Of a DNA stretch of 64,000 bases, positions 51,410 through 62,865 are shown piece after piece. The position numbers and the translations under genes were made by a program. Position 1 is the stretch's first letter, and every line of letters starts with the position of its first letter. The DNA is from Glossina fuscipes (lineage: Eukaryota; Arthropoda; Insecta; Diptera; Glossinidae): NCBI RefSeq assembly GCF_014805625.2, contig NW_023998431.1:3249747-3313746 (forward strand), in the 5' to 3' direction. Under the pieces are notes generated by a model. The model ran no database searches. It was not told where the DNA came from and saw nothing but the letters and a program-made list of their open reading frames with translations.

Positions 51410-51625
51410 ACTTATTTCACCAAATTAGTTCGAAAATGGCGAGCTGTAGATTGAACATAAAAAAACAAGACGGACGGATGAACAAACAAGCTGATTCACA
51501 GAAACTTTTTCTGATCGATATAGTAAAAGGTGAGTTTGTCTCAAATCCTTCTGGGTGTTGCATGCATCCTTAGATACTTAATGTACCCTTGTACCACAAG
51601 TGATATAGAGTATAGACACTTGATA
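51410..51625 (-). repeat. Rep-B fragment
   Basis: GACGGACGGATGAACAAACA, AGCTGATTCACAG, GGTGTTGCATGCATCCTTAG, CACAAGTGATATAGAGTATA. Confidence 0.55.
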
Positions 51626-53224
51626 AAATAGGCATATAAAATATTTAAAAAAAAATTTTGCTCCTTTTTAAAAATTTCCAAGTGTGTGAAAATGAAATAC
51701 ACAAAAAAGTTTGCGAAGAAATTCGCAAATATGACGGGTGAAACTTTATAAAACACATATTATTCTGCGTAGGACTCTGAGCGTTACTAACTTTCGGGTT
51801 TTCCTTTTCTTTTGAACATGTTCCGTCATTAATCGCCCGTGTATATATGCGCACGACCATTGCACATGCGGCTGTAGGGTTGCTAGTAGACTTAGTTGAC
51901 GATCGAATATCAGGTAATAATGGACCACCATAACAATTGACTTCTTCATCTATCATCAGTTCAAAGCAATAATCGCAGTTGTGCCCCAATTAACGCAATG
52001 CCACCAAACATTTGCGTTTAAGGATATTCTGTAGCATAAGTCGACAAATAGGAAATATGATTGTATATTTCTTTAAGTTCTATATAGTTTCCAGCTTGCT
52101 TGCAGTTATTTGTGTCGATCGAACTTTGTACATTATTAGGAAAATATTTAGATGCTTCCATGGCATTGAACACTTGTACTTGTAAATTGGAACACAACAG
52201 ACTAACAAGTTTATCGAACAGATAATAACAATATGCGTCTTGGAAGTTGGCGTCTGGCTACTTTGACTTTCAATATGCGGTCGTTGTGATCCACTGATTC
52301 AACCACTCCCCACATAACGCCTTATTTTGAAAAGTCTTTGTATGGAAAAAAATTGCAATTTTTCAAATCTTTCGACCAAACTCGTTTGGATATAAAAATT
52401 TATAGGCCAAAAGCCTAATCGTTAATATTTATTTGTTCATAATAGTAATGTGACATAAAAATTGGGTGAACCAAATTTAAAACCCCCGAGTCTGTTTCCC
52501 ACCACACGAAAGATCGGTCATGAATAGTAAGCCTTTTAGAAAAAGCTTCAATTTTTAATAGTTGATGCAGTGGAAATTGGTCCATATCAAATTGACCATA
52601 GTAAATTAACCAAAAAAATTGACAGCACTGAAATTGATTCACATAGATCTATTTGTTAGACGCCAACATATTATATATAACATATATAACACATAGAAGC
52701 TTTATATAAGCTTTACCACGAAAATCAATCTCTCATACGAAGAGAAAGTATAATATCAAGTTTCCTATAACGTAAACTGAAATATAATAAAATTTTTGGG
52801 AAGCAAATGGTGTTTGTAAAACTTGAATCACCCTTTATGATGTTCTGCGCATTCTCCAATAAGCGGGCTCTTATGAAAGTATGCCTTTGCTTGAAGATCT
52901 TGTAATTCTTGATGTATTATTACCAAAACGAGTGAATAATTGCACCAATCAAAATTACGGTATCTAATGGTCGATCTTGCTTGAATGTAATGCTCATACT
53001 TGGTTACTTCTATCAATTCAGTTGAAAACACTATAATTGAAAAATTTCAACACAAATTTGATTGATTCAATCGCGATTATTTCACCTTGAAGTTACAATT
53101 GCAATTCAGCAGCAACGAGAATGATGGTATATATTTAATTAACTTGAAATACACTGTTCTAAAGGTATTATTTATTCTGCGTCCGAGAATTAGCAGTGTG
53201 TGCTTAAGATAAATAAATTTTATT
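51626..53224. other. intergenic DNA
   Basis: A 114-codon minus-strand open frame (51645-51989) has no recognised family. Otherwise AT-rich. Confidence 0.45.
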
Positions 53225-53352
53225 CTTTAACTAGTGAAAATATCAGTCAGTCATAGGGAGAGACAAGCTTAAATCGGAGCCGTTCTGCGTGTTACATATG
53301 TCCGCACAAACCTAATATACATTATCGCAAGCGGTGTAGAGTATAAAAAATG
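53225..53352 (-). repeat. Rep-B fragment (head)
   Basis: ACAAGCTTAAATCGGAGCCG, CGTGTTACATATGTCCGCAC, AAACCTAATATACATTATCG, CAAGCGGTGTAGAGTATAAA. Confidence 0.55.
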
Positions 53353-53369
53353 GTAAATAAAAACAAATG

Positions 53370-53905
53370 AAAACATTATAGTCGAGATAGGCCGACTATT
53401 GAATACCCTACATCAGACTGTCTAACACACATCTTATTTTTGACATAGAACAAAAAAATTATACGTATATATTATTTATAATATATTAAATAAAGTTCTA
53501 TATATATTATATAACATTATACTATTCTAAATAAAGGCATGCTTTCCGTAAGAATGGTTTAGCCCAAAAGGGTCAAAAATTGGGTTTCGTATTCAAAATT
53601 CAGCAGAACTAATCTTTATATCAAATTACGATTATGGATCAATTTTCATCATAAAATATTAAAACATAAAATAGAATTTTCTGCTCAAAAAGAAAAAAAA
53701 AATGTTGTAAAAATTCTCACATAGGGCAGAATTAAAAATAGGTGTATATAGTCCAAATTTTGTAGAGTTAATTTTTTTTATTGTGATGTGATTTTCATCA
53801 TGAAAGATTGAATATTACACCTTTTTGTCATATGAGCTTCAGGTTTCGGTATATGAGAGGGAGTTCAAAAAATTTCCCCAACCGGTCGAAAGTTTTCTTA
53901 CCAAT
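53370..53905 (-). repeat. Rep-C copy
   Basis: Blocks ATTATAGTCGAGATAGGCCG, ACTATTGAATACCCTACATC, ATTTTCATCATAAAATATTA and GGAGTTCAAAAAATTTCCCC are shared in order with 23790-24165. It runs directly into the Rep-B copy that follows. Confidence 0.5.
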
Positions 53906-53934
53906 ATAGAATGTCGACGAACGAACGACGAACG

Positions 53935-54260
53935 ACAAACGATACTATTACGTAGCCATTTCTTCAATAAATTTGTATGGGAAGTAGTCTTAAAAGAGGA
54001 CCGATCTATATCATTTTCAATAACTTTCGTGCTTAGGCCAAAAACACATCAGTGTACCAAATTTCATCAAAACATTTAAAAAATTGCGATATGTGGTTGT
54101 AATACAAATTTACATGGAGAGACATCAGACGGACAAACAAACGGATAGTCAGGCTTAGAAACTAATAAAAGGTGAGTTCATCTCAAGCTCTTATGCGCGT
54201 TACAAACGTCCGGACTAACTTAATATACACTGTGCCACTCTTGATATAGAGTATAATTAG
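53935..54260 (-). repeat. Rep-B copy
   Basis: GACCGATCTATATCATTTTC, GGCCAAAAACACATCAGTGT, ACCAAATTTCATCAAAACAT, ACAAACGTCCGGACTAACTT, GATATAGAGTATAAT. Confidence 0.6.
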
Positions 54261-55395
54261 CTATGAGAAAAGTAGTAACGGACGTAAGGTTTCCTGTGTG
54301 AGCCTGGGTTGGGTTGAAGTTGCAGGCCGTGGTAACTAACCTAACCACAGGTGCATTTTCCTATTTAACGAACATTACAAACACTTTTTTTTGTACGAGT
54401 CAAACATAATATTGGTATGTCAATTGCCCCTTTGCGACTTTAGGTTTCTTTCCAAATCCTTTCTAAGATTAAGATCGCATTGTTACTAAATTCGCTTTTC
54501 TCGACACGGTTCTTATCGCTAGACCGTGGATTTTGTTTTTACGAGAAATACACTTGCACGATTTCACTTCACAATTCTTTTAGTTTGCCATCAATTTCCT
54601 TAAGAGTAGCATTGTTTACAATATATTTTTTTTGGCAATACTCCGGATTTCTCAACTCAAATTTTTTTTTTGACTCACTCTGCCTTCTTCTTGTCCCACC
54701 GACTCTGCCTTCCGCAAGTAGTCTATTTATATACCTTAGTTCATGGTTTCTTGACCGACAGCTGCATGACGCGCCACGAATGTGCACTTTTGTTTCGCCT
54801 TTCTAGGGAATTTATTTTCTGGGAAAATCAGTTAGTTGGAATGGACTGGATTTGGGATTTCTGTAACAGTATCATTGGATTGTCATCTTTAGGACAACGT
54901 AGCTTTCATTTGCCATTCGTGGAAGATCTATTTATAAATTATTTACGTAAATTTATATATGCAATGTTTCTTCTAGTCCGTTTGAATACTGCGATTCAAC
55001 TTTCTTGACTCGACTGACTTTGCCTTTCGCAAATACTTGACTTATATATACTCTCTTACAAGTAAGTTACCAATACCAACATTCATTGCGACAATTCTAC
55101 ATTAATACCTCTTTACTTGTGAAATGTTCTGCGAATTGTTGTTAGTCTTTGCGCCAATTGCCAACTCTGTCGGCAGATACCTGCATTTGGTTTGGTTTTC
55201 GTTAGCTTTCACGTTTCATCAAATATGAGTGTTTTGTAACAATACTATCGTTCACTTTTCTTAGGTTAAATTTAAAAAAAAAGATAAATACGTCCACGTT
55301 TCTATTCGCAATTAATGAAAATCCACTGCTCTCTTTGCTTTTGCTACTAGCATCTATTCAGTGCCACACTGAATTTAACTAGTTCAACTAGGTCC
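54261..55395. other. intergenic DNA
   Basis: Several short open frames on both strands (54480-55008), none with a recognisable domain. Confidence 0.45.
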
Positions 55396-55700
55396 TTGTT
55401 ATACTCACCGTCAAAGAACGGCGAGGATGTATTCATTTTATGTCAAAATCTTTACAACACCCATAAGTAATCTTCAGAGACGTTATAACATATATATATT
55501 TTTTATTGGCATCAAATTCTACATCGATTTAAGCATGTCCGTCTATCTGTATCCCATACCATAAAGTATATAGATTTTTCAACAATATCAAATTCGGAAT
55601 GCGCATTTCCATCTATTCGTCTGTTCCTCCTTTCGACTCCCCATCAGTGTAACATCTACGATAAACCTTCTGTGAGGAGGAACGTCGAATCTCATTTTGG
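55396..55700 (+). repeat. Rep-A copy (5' half)
   Basis: TTGTTATACTCACCGTCAAA, TTATGTCAAAATCTTTACAA, TATTGGCATCAAATTCTACA, TCGATTTAAGCATGTCCGTC. Confidence 0.6.
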
Positions 55701-57754
55701 TCCCACACTGAAAACGAAAAATATGATAAGTAGTATAAGTTTAGGTTAAGTATGTTAAGATGCGGTTTCGACGGACATGGCAAGCGTGTTTGATGCTGAA
55801 AGCACCATGTTGAAGAAAAAGATTTGAATTAAATAAAATAGGAATGAATATACGAAAGTTTCAAACACAACGAAGCATGTGACAATAGTTTCGTAGTCGG
55901 CGCAAGAGATGGGTTCGTTTCCACGAGGGCTCAAACCTTCGTTTCCCCTTAAATGCCGGTTTCGACAAGATTGAGTAATTTCGTGAAATTTTAGATCCTG
56001 GAAGTAATGTTGTTCGATGAATTAAAGCAGACATAAATGTAAACAAAATATGATATGCGAAATATATTTCTAGTATAACATCCTTAAGATATGATAAAAA
56101 ATAGGAGGCTAACCATGTAACCGAAAGTTGGTTTTAGTTCAGCAAAAAAAACTGAAAACCGAAGCGAGAGCTAAACTTTTCACACGTAAAATGTACACAT
56201 TTTACACTGAAACTTAGATTGAATTATCGCGTAAGCATACAAACTCGATACTTTTAATATGAATTGTGTAAATGGTAAACAATACCTATTCGCTGGCGTC
56301 ATTCTGTTTGATGTTCTTCTTTCATTCAAATAGGAATATACATACACACAAAAGCAAACGCACGCACAGGCTCATGTCCACCTTAGCGGTAATTCACGGA
56401 CACACAAAACCATTCAATATATCATATTATCGGGTGTTTTTCGCTCTCTTGATCTCTTTCATAGCATTTGCTTACATCAGATGTTATGAGGTAAGGTCTA
56501 CTAATTTTGTCGCGTGAATGTTGCGAACGGAATGCGCTTACAATATATAATGCCTTTGACAAAGCATTTTAGGGGCATTTTTCAAGCCATAAAATTTTGC
56601 TGCTCACTTCTACTGCAACCATTATGCTCAACTCGTGCAAGTATGCAGCACATGTTACTACTGCAATTGTTCTATGTAATGCTTAACCTGGACGATTATT
56701 GCCTATCTGAAAGTTAGCTTACACTTCAGTTCAGTCAGTTAACGAATAAGAATGAAACTTACTACATTTTAATATAATTAAATTATTTATGGAGCTGAAA
56801 TAAATTTTATATGTGAACATGTTTAAAAGCGCTCTAACAAAATCTAGCCTACAACACCATATATCGAATGAAATATTTCTGTTGTTTTAGAGTGGCCCAT
56901 GTACAGCGTATATTAATTTATATATATATGTAGATATTTAATTTTAATGCGATGACCGATGTGCAAACAAAGAATAAGTATTCATTTGCCATAGCTTAAT
57001 TTGTAACTTGAATCTATTGTATACATTAACGAAATTATTTTACTGCAAAATTCTTTGGAACCTATCCCGTATGTATCCTCAAATGACATTTGACGATCTA
57101 GCTTCCTGCAGATAACTGGTGAATTCTTCTCGTTGTCCGACAGAAATAAATTTCTGAGCGACGCCATATCATTACGAAAAGCTGTGCATAGATTGCTTGC
57201 ATGACGTTCGAGGCTTTCGCGATGTACGTGGTATCAATTTACATATACCCCTTACAGTAGATGTAGTAAATATAAAAAATTATATTGTTTATAATCTCTC
57301 GCACTTTTAAATCGATATTTTATAGTGCTAAATACAATGAATTCATCTGCATCGTGCATCATGCTCTTAAATGTCAAAATATGGGTGGTAATTGCGTGTC
57401 TGAAAGTTAGCTTAGGTCTTCACTTTTCAACTAAGACTGTTTAATTACTTTTCCTTTTTTTACCTTTACGTATGCTCAACAGCTTTTATACACACACTCT
57501 CATATCTGCCAAATTTGACGAAAGCTGAATAAAGCTCACATTGTGCATTAGAATTAGTTGTTCAGAGTTGCATTTGTAACGAAAAATAACCGCGAAGAAT
57601 AAATAAGTAAATTACTTTGCTAAGGCACTTTAAACTTGAAATTTTATTGGCTTAAAATCCAAAGCCATACGTTTACATCTCATCGCATGTTTACCCGTTT
57701 GAAGTTGTATAAATTTACATTAATCTACATATATAAGCTATATATCATTGGCAG
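55701..57754. other. intergenic DNA
   Basis: No gene or recognised repeat; several short open frames only. Confidence 0.5.
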
Positions 57755-58182
57755 AAAAAGTAAGAAAATTAAATTCGGTCGGGACCGAATCTTTTATACC
57801 CATCACCGTTATCCTAAAAGAGAGAAAAAGAAGTAAAAGGAAAAATAAAATTTTCATAATCTATAATATGGAGTGGGCGCAGCTGATTTTTTCTATTTTC
57901 AAAATCAAAGTTTTTGCCGTATAGACATGTGGGCGTTGTAGGCGTGTCCTTTGAAAAGTTTAGTTCAATTCCAAATCCTTTTGCAAATTTATAGGCGATA
58001 TCTTCACTTTCGCTAACAAGAAACACTAAAAACGTTACCCAAATAGGCAGATGGACAGACCGGCATGTTTAAACCGATTTAGAATTTGATGCTGATCAAC
58101 AATATATACTTTGTGGTGTCCTTGATGCTTCCTTCTGGGCGTTGCAAACGTTTTGACAAAGTTAATTCGGTGATGAATTTGT
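57755..58182 (-). repeat. Rep-A, most complete copy (about 420 bp)
   Basis: On the minus strand it runs AATTCATCACCGAATTAACT, GTCAAAACGTTTGCAACGCC, CAGAAGGAAGC, TGATCAGCATCAAATTCTAA, GACACGCCTACAACGCCCAC, AATCAGCTGCGCCCACTCCA, and ends GATGGGTATAAAAGATTCGG in the perfect hairpin ATTCGGTC-CC-GACCGAAT (57773-57790). It has no coding capacity. The repeated 5' and 3' ends and the 3' hairpin suggest a non-autonomous transposon, possibly Helitron-like; class not determined. Confidence 0.7.
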
Positions 58183-58297
58183 GAAAATAAGTAACATACT
58201 ATTAAATATTAATGAATAATCGTTAAGAGTTAATATATGATATATATAATTTCTTTTAAATCCGTAAGTTAGCATTTCGTCTAATATGCACTTTATG

Positions 58298-58620
58298 TTA
58301 GGAAAGATTCTTTAAAGCGTTGTTTTCACAAAATCCATTCCGGTATTTAAGATAACGATGCAAAACATTGTCAAAAATCTTGTACAGAACGTTAATGCAG
58401 CACAGCAGCATGCGTCTAACGAAAGGCAAACCAAATCGCGCTTTTTGTACATAATTTTTTCCCTTTGCTTTATTTATACTTGTTGCTGCTTTGTTTCGTG
58501 TTCGTTTGTGACCTTTCATAACTGTCATAGTAGCTGAGGCTACTATTTCAGTAGATTTTTCACAAATTGTAGTTTCAATTTTTTCAGTTAAATCTTTATA
58601 AAATTTATAATGCACCGCTT
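58298..58620 (-). pseudogene. open coding-like fragment, probably transposon-derived
   Basis: A 105-codon minus-strand frame starting HYKFYKDLTEKIETTICEKS, with a lysine/arginine-rich middle (GHKRTRNKAATSINKAKGKN). It lies between the right arm of the inverted repeat (58680-58875) and the Rep-A copy; the left arm lacks it. Composition is protein-like, but I recognise no family. Confidence 0.3.
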
Positions 58621-58679
58621 TTTACACTAATAGTTTAAAATACTTGCGCAGTCGGCATTTTTCTTGCTTTTCTTTTGTT

Positions 58680-58875
58680 AATTTATTTCTTCAGAGAGAA
58701 GGACCAACTGTTATTATTTGGACTTTAACAGCCATAAATATATATGAACAGAGGTTTACTTTCTCTTTTTGTTTCTTCCTTTACAATGAATGATTGCAAC
58801 GCAAGCGATACGAGACTGTTACTCGAAGCAAAGCGAAAAGTTTATCAACTATCGCTCGATAGCGACGTTAACTAT
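58680..58875 (-). repeat. right arm of the widely spaced inverted repeat
   Basis: Reverse complement of 50056-50250 with few differences. The shared sequence stops abruptly at TAGTTAACGTCGC on the outer side in both copies, which defines a true element edge. Confidence 0.7.
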
Positions 58876-59640
58876 GTAATGCTACCCTGTTCTTATTATA
58901 GTAAAGTTTAAAACGGGGATGGAATCAGGAACGCAAACTTTAACTTTCGCTTTGCTTCCAGCTGTGTTCACTTTTAGCTACGTAGTTCATCCCCAAAATA
59001 ACTGAAAAGATAAATTACAATTTGACTCAAGACTAACATGATAGACACTTTGTGTTTCGTTGCAAAGCAGGTCATAAAATCTGAGTGAATTGACACTATT
59101 GCTTATCTGATTTCTTATTCGAACTCGGCTATCCTTTTCCCTTTAATAATAAAGTTAGTCTTTTTACTGAAAATTTATAAACAGAGTGATATTAAGAGAA
59201 ATTCCCGGACCAAGATATTGTTTGGAAATCTTCAAAATTTGAGAGCCCCTTACCTGATTTCTTCTTAAAGGCTTCTACTATTTCTTTGTGATTTGAAGCG
59301 TTGATTCAAAGCATTTAACCTCTTCACAAAAAATCCCTATTCCTTAAATATATTCAAAAAAACCGACGTTATGTGTATTCTCAAGGTAGATAAGGATGTT
59401 AAAAAGGGCAACCCACTGTGAAATTTTTAGATAATACACTTTTTTTTTTGTTTAACGCACTCTTTGAGCGATCAAGAATATGTGGTGGGAAAAACTGATT
59501 ACAAGAGGAAAGTGTTTAACGCCACGTAACGAGAACTCGTTGTGAAAAGAGGAGAAGAAGCCTTACGGGAAAGTTATAATTTAATGTCTAGCGTAGTCTT
59601 TTCTAAATTCCCTAACAGTTTAACGAATGCATTTAGAAAA
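58876..59640. other. AT-rich DNA flanking the LINE
   Basis: No feature recognised. Confidence 0.5.
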
Positions 59641-59982
59641 TGTTTATTTATTTATTTATTTATTTATTTTATTCCACTTATACTAGAAACTCAACTAAAC
59701 AAATAGCAGTCGAGTTCAATAGGCTCTTAATGCAAAACTAATATTAATTAACAATAAAATTGAGTATAAGCATAATAAAACAAATAAGAAGAAAAAAAAA
59801 AAAGAAAAAGAAAAAAGAAAAAAAAGCATGTACACTATCAGCATAGGAGCACACTTACAACCGGTACAGGATCAAATTGCAAATGAACCCCTAAGCCATC
59901 GCAAACATGCATAAGCCTGGCAACCGATAATAAATTGACAATAATTCACTTTCGAAACGTAACGACTTTTTAAGGATAAAAG

Positions 59983-62865
59983 CTAGTTTAAATACGACAT
60001 AGGTAAATCGCGCGTATTAAGCAATGTTGCTTTAATGGACTTTAAAGAGTCCGATAACGAGAATAAGTGGTAGACGTCATTTAGGTTCTTGCAAACGACT
60101 CTGAGCGGATTGAACAGCTCATAATTAAATTTACACTGATTAAGCTTTACCAAGATAAAGTGCCTAGAGAAGCGGTTAGGGACATTGAAGCTTACTTCAC
60201 CAAGTAATGAAGGCGAGTCAATAGCACCATTTATTACTTTAATTAGAAAGGAAACGCCAAGAACAAATCTACGTTTCTCAAGAGACGGTAGGGACAGCAG
60301 AAGCAACCTATTTTCATACGGAGGAAGAGAGGCAATCGGATCCCAACCCAAATTTCTAAGGGCAAACAGCAAGAATTGCTTTTGAACTGATTCAATTGAA
60401 TCTACGTAGCACCTATATGAAGGAGACCACACAACTGAGGCATACTCGAGTATGGGTCTAACCAAACACATGTACAGCCTTTTCGTAATGTAGGGATCAT
60501 CAAGCTCTTTGGACCACCTTTTTATAAAACCAAGCGCGGACCTAGCTTTGCTAATCGAGAGCTCAATATGCAAGTTAAAACGTAACCTATGGTCAAATAG
60601 GACGCCTAAATCCGTAATCGAATCGACGTCCTCCAACTTATGCGAATCTATGAAATACTGAGTAATGAATGACTTTCTTCTTGAGAATGAAAGCTTCTTA
60701 CATTTACTCAAATTTAGTTTCAGAAGATTCAAAGAGCACCATGCAACAAAATTATCTAAATCACCTTGAAGCTGATGTGATTGCGATTCAACAGAGAAGG
60801 AAGAAAACAGTTTCACATCATCAGCATACATTAAGATCTGGCTGGAATTAACCACCGATGGGAGATCGTTAATGTATAAACTAAATAAAATGGGACCCAA
60901 GTGACTTCCTTGAGGTACGCCAGACGTAACGGGGAATTCATCCGAGCTAATGAAGTTAAACAAAACTCTGAAGGATCTATTGTGCAGATAAGAGCTTATC
61001 CATTTCACTAAGTAGGGTGGGAAACCAGAGGCTTGGAGTTTAAAGATAAGTAGTCTATGGTTAACCAAATCAAATGCTTTGCTTAAATCAGTGTAAATAA
61101 CATCTGTGCGAGAGCCACTAGAAAAAGCCTTGAAAACATGACAGGTAAACTCTAACAAGTTGGTGACTGTAGATCGCCCTTTCCGAAAGCCGTGCTGGTG
61201 CGGAGAAATATACGAATTAATGGCAAAGGCTAAATGCTGAGTCACAATACGCTCGAACAACTTGGGCAAGACACTCAACTTGGCTATGCCTCTGTAGTTC
61301 TCAACAAATTGTCTACTTCCACTCTTGTGGATAGGAATAAGGAAACTACTCTTCCAACATGAAGGGAAAACACCTGAACACAAGGACATGTTAAAAATCT
61401 TTGAGATCACACCACACAACTCGACAGCGCAAGATTTAAGTACACATGATGGAATTCCATCAGGTCCAGGCGAACAACTGTATTTTAGAGAACTTAACCC
61501 TTTGAAAACATCATCTTCCGAAATAACCAAGTTAGGTATTGAAACCGAGTTAGTTATAGGATATGGGTAGTTTCCTGATAACTCAAAATTAGCAATCGAA
61601 AAGTTTCGTCGGAAATACTCAGCAAATAGATTTGAGATTTCAAAATCATCCGAGGAACCAGAGCCATTAAAAGAAACATGAGAGGGATATGTGGAAATTT
61701 TTCTTTTAGAGTTAACAAATTTAAAGAAGAATTTTGGATTAGCAAACAGAGAGGATTTAATGAACTGAAGGTATCTGCAGTAATAATGATGGTTGAGGGA
61801 GTTAAATCTATGCCTCGCCACCGAGTAAGCGACATAGTCGAGCGCAGAGCCACTTTTCGAATATTTTTTGAATAGCGAGTTTTTTCTATTCTTGTGATAT
61901 TTAATTGTCTTATTAAACCACGGGGGACATCTGCTTCGAGGTCGACAATGCTTGATCGGAACAGATGCAGCAATAGCTAGATTTAATGTATTGTAGAACG
62001 ATGGCATTAAGTTTTCAATACTACCGGTTGAGAAATCAAGCGTCAGATGTGAAAGACGATGTTTTAGTAATACAATATTGATTTTATGAAAATCATAATA
62101 ATTATTTAAACAAGTTTGAGTTGGCACATTAAGGCATTCCAACAAACCATCATTAATATGATGAAAGGAAATGCATATTGATGGATGATAAGGATCCTCA
62201 GGTAAACTAAAAGGTGGGCAACGATTTACGTAAATCTCGGGAAAATTGGCAAAGCAGAGATCAAGCAGTCTACCATTACAATTAGGGATACGATTATATT
62301 GACCCAAATTATGATCAAACAATTCATTAAAGAACACAACAGCCCTATCAGACGTTGAAGTAGGAACCAAACAGCCAGAATTATCAGTGCTACACCAAGT
62401 GACTTGAGGCAAATTGAAGTCACCCAATGCAACGACCAAATCGGTGGGTCTAGACCGCTTGGCCACTTCACAAATGGGGGCAGCGTGTTTCCCGTAAATG
62501 GAGATATCAGAATTTGGGGGAATATAGGAGCAGGTTATGAATAGATGTTTATCAGGCATATTCGCACGAATAGCGATAAATTCAACGTCAGGAGAAGTGG
62601 GAAATTCAATTAAATTGGACGGGACTGACGCAGATATGGCAATTAATACACCACCACCAATGCGATTTACTCGATCATTTCTAAACACTTGGAAAGAATT
62701 ATGAAAAAGTTCCGACGAATGTAGATCGGGTTTTAGCCAGGTTTCAGTAAAGGCCAAACAGAAAAATTCCGTGCTCACTGAATTTAGAAAAGTGGAACGA
62801 ATTTTCGAATTTAGGCCCCTAACATTTTGATAAATGAGAGATAGTGGGCCTGAAGAAACAATTAG
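59983..62865 (-). CDS. LINE ORF2: apurinic-like endonuclease and reverse transcriptase
   Basis: 960 codons counted from the -1 shift point to UAG 59985-59983. The endonuclease has catalytic-type Asn14 (YQNVRGLN), Glu41 (TETWL), and Asp149/Asn151 (GDFN), and ends near DPYHPSI. The RT has motif A YTDLSKAFD (Asp593), GVPQGSHLGP, and catalytic YADD at 680-683, then a thumb-like region and a C-terminal part without RNase H. The frame has no ATG before the endonuclease Asn and Glu; the first in-frame ATG is near residue 103 (ANMPDKH), so starting there would lose catalytic residues. The frame is open back to a stop about 40 bases upstream of the ORF1 stop. All key residues seen are present. Confidence 0.88.
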   Translation of the reverse strand, partial: LIVSSGPLSLIYQNVRGLNSKIRSTFLNSVSTEFFCLAFTETWLKPDLHSSELFHNSFQVFRNDRVNRIGGGVLIAISASVPSNLIEFPTSPDVEFIAIRANMPDKHLFITCSYIPPNSDISIYGKHAAPICEVAKRSRPTDLVVALGDFNLPQVTWCSTDNSGCLVPTSTSDRAVVFFNELFDHNLGQYNRIPNCNGRLLDLCFANFPEIYVNRCPPFSLPEDPYHPSICISFHHINDGLLECLNVPTQTCLNNYYDFHKINIVLLKHRLSHLTLDFSTGSIENLMPSFYNTLNLAIAASVPIKHCRPRSRCPPWFNKTIKYHKNRKNSLFKKYSKSGSALDYVAYSVARHRFNSLNHHYYCRYLQFIKSSLFANPKFFFKFVNSKRKISTYPSHVSFNGSGSSDDFEISNLFAEYFRRNFSIANFELSGNYPYPITNSVSIPNLVISEDDVFKGLSSLKYSCSPGPDGIPSCVLKSCAVELCGVISKIFNMSLCSGVFPSCWKSSFLIPIHKSGSRQFVENYRGIAKLSVLPKLFERIVTQHLAFAINSYISPHQHGFRKGRSTVTNLLEFTCHVFKAFSSGSRTDVIYTDLSKAFDLVNHRLLIFKLQASGFPPYLVKWISSYLHNRSFRVLFNFISSDEFPVTSGVPQGSHLGPILFSLYINDLPSVVNSSQILMYADDVKLFSSFSVESQSHQLQGDLDNFVAWCSLNLLKLNLSKCKKLSFSRRKSFITQYFIDSHKLEDVDSITDLGVLFDHRLRFNLHIELSISKARSALGFIKRWSKELDDPYITKRLYMCLVRPILEYASVVWSPSYRCYVDSIESVQKQFLLFALRNLGWDPIASLPPYENRLLLLSLPSLEKRRFVLGVSFLIKVINGAIDSPSLLGEVSFNVPNRFSRHFILVKLNQCKFNYELFNPLRVVCKNLNDVYHLFSLSDSLKSIKATLLNTRDLPMSYLN

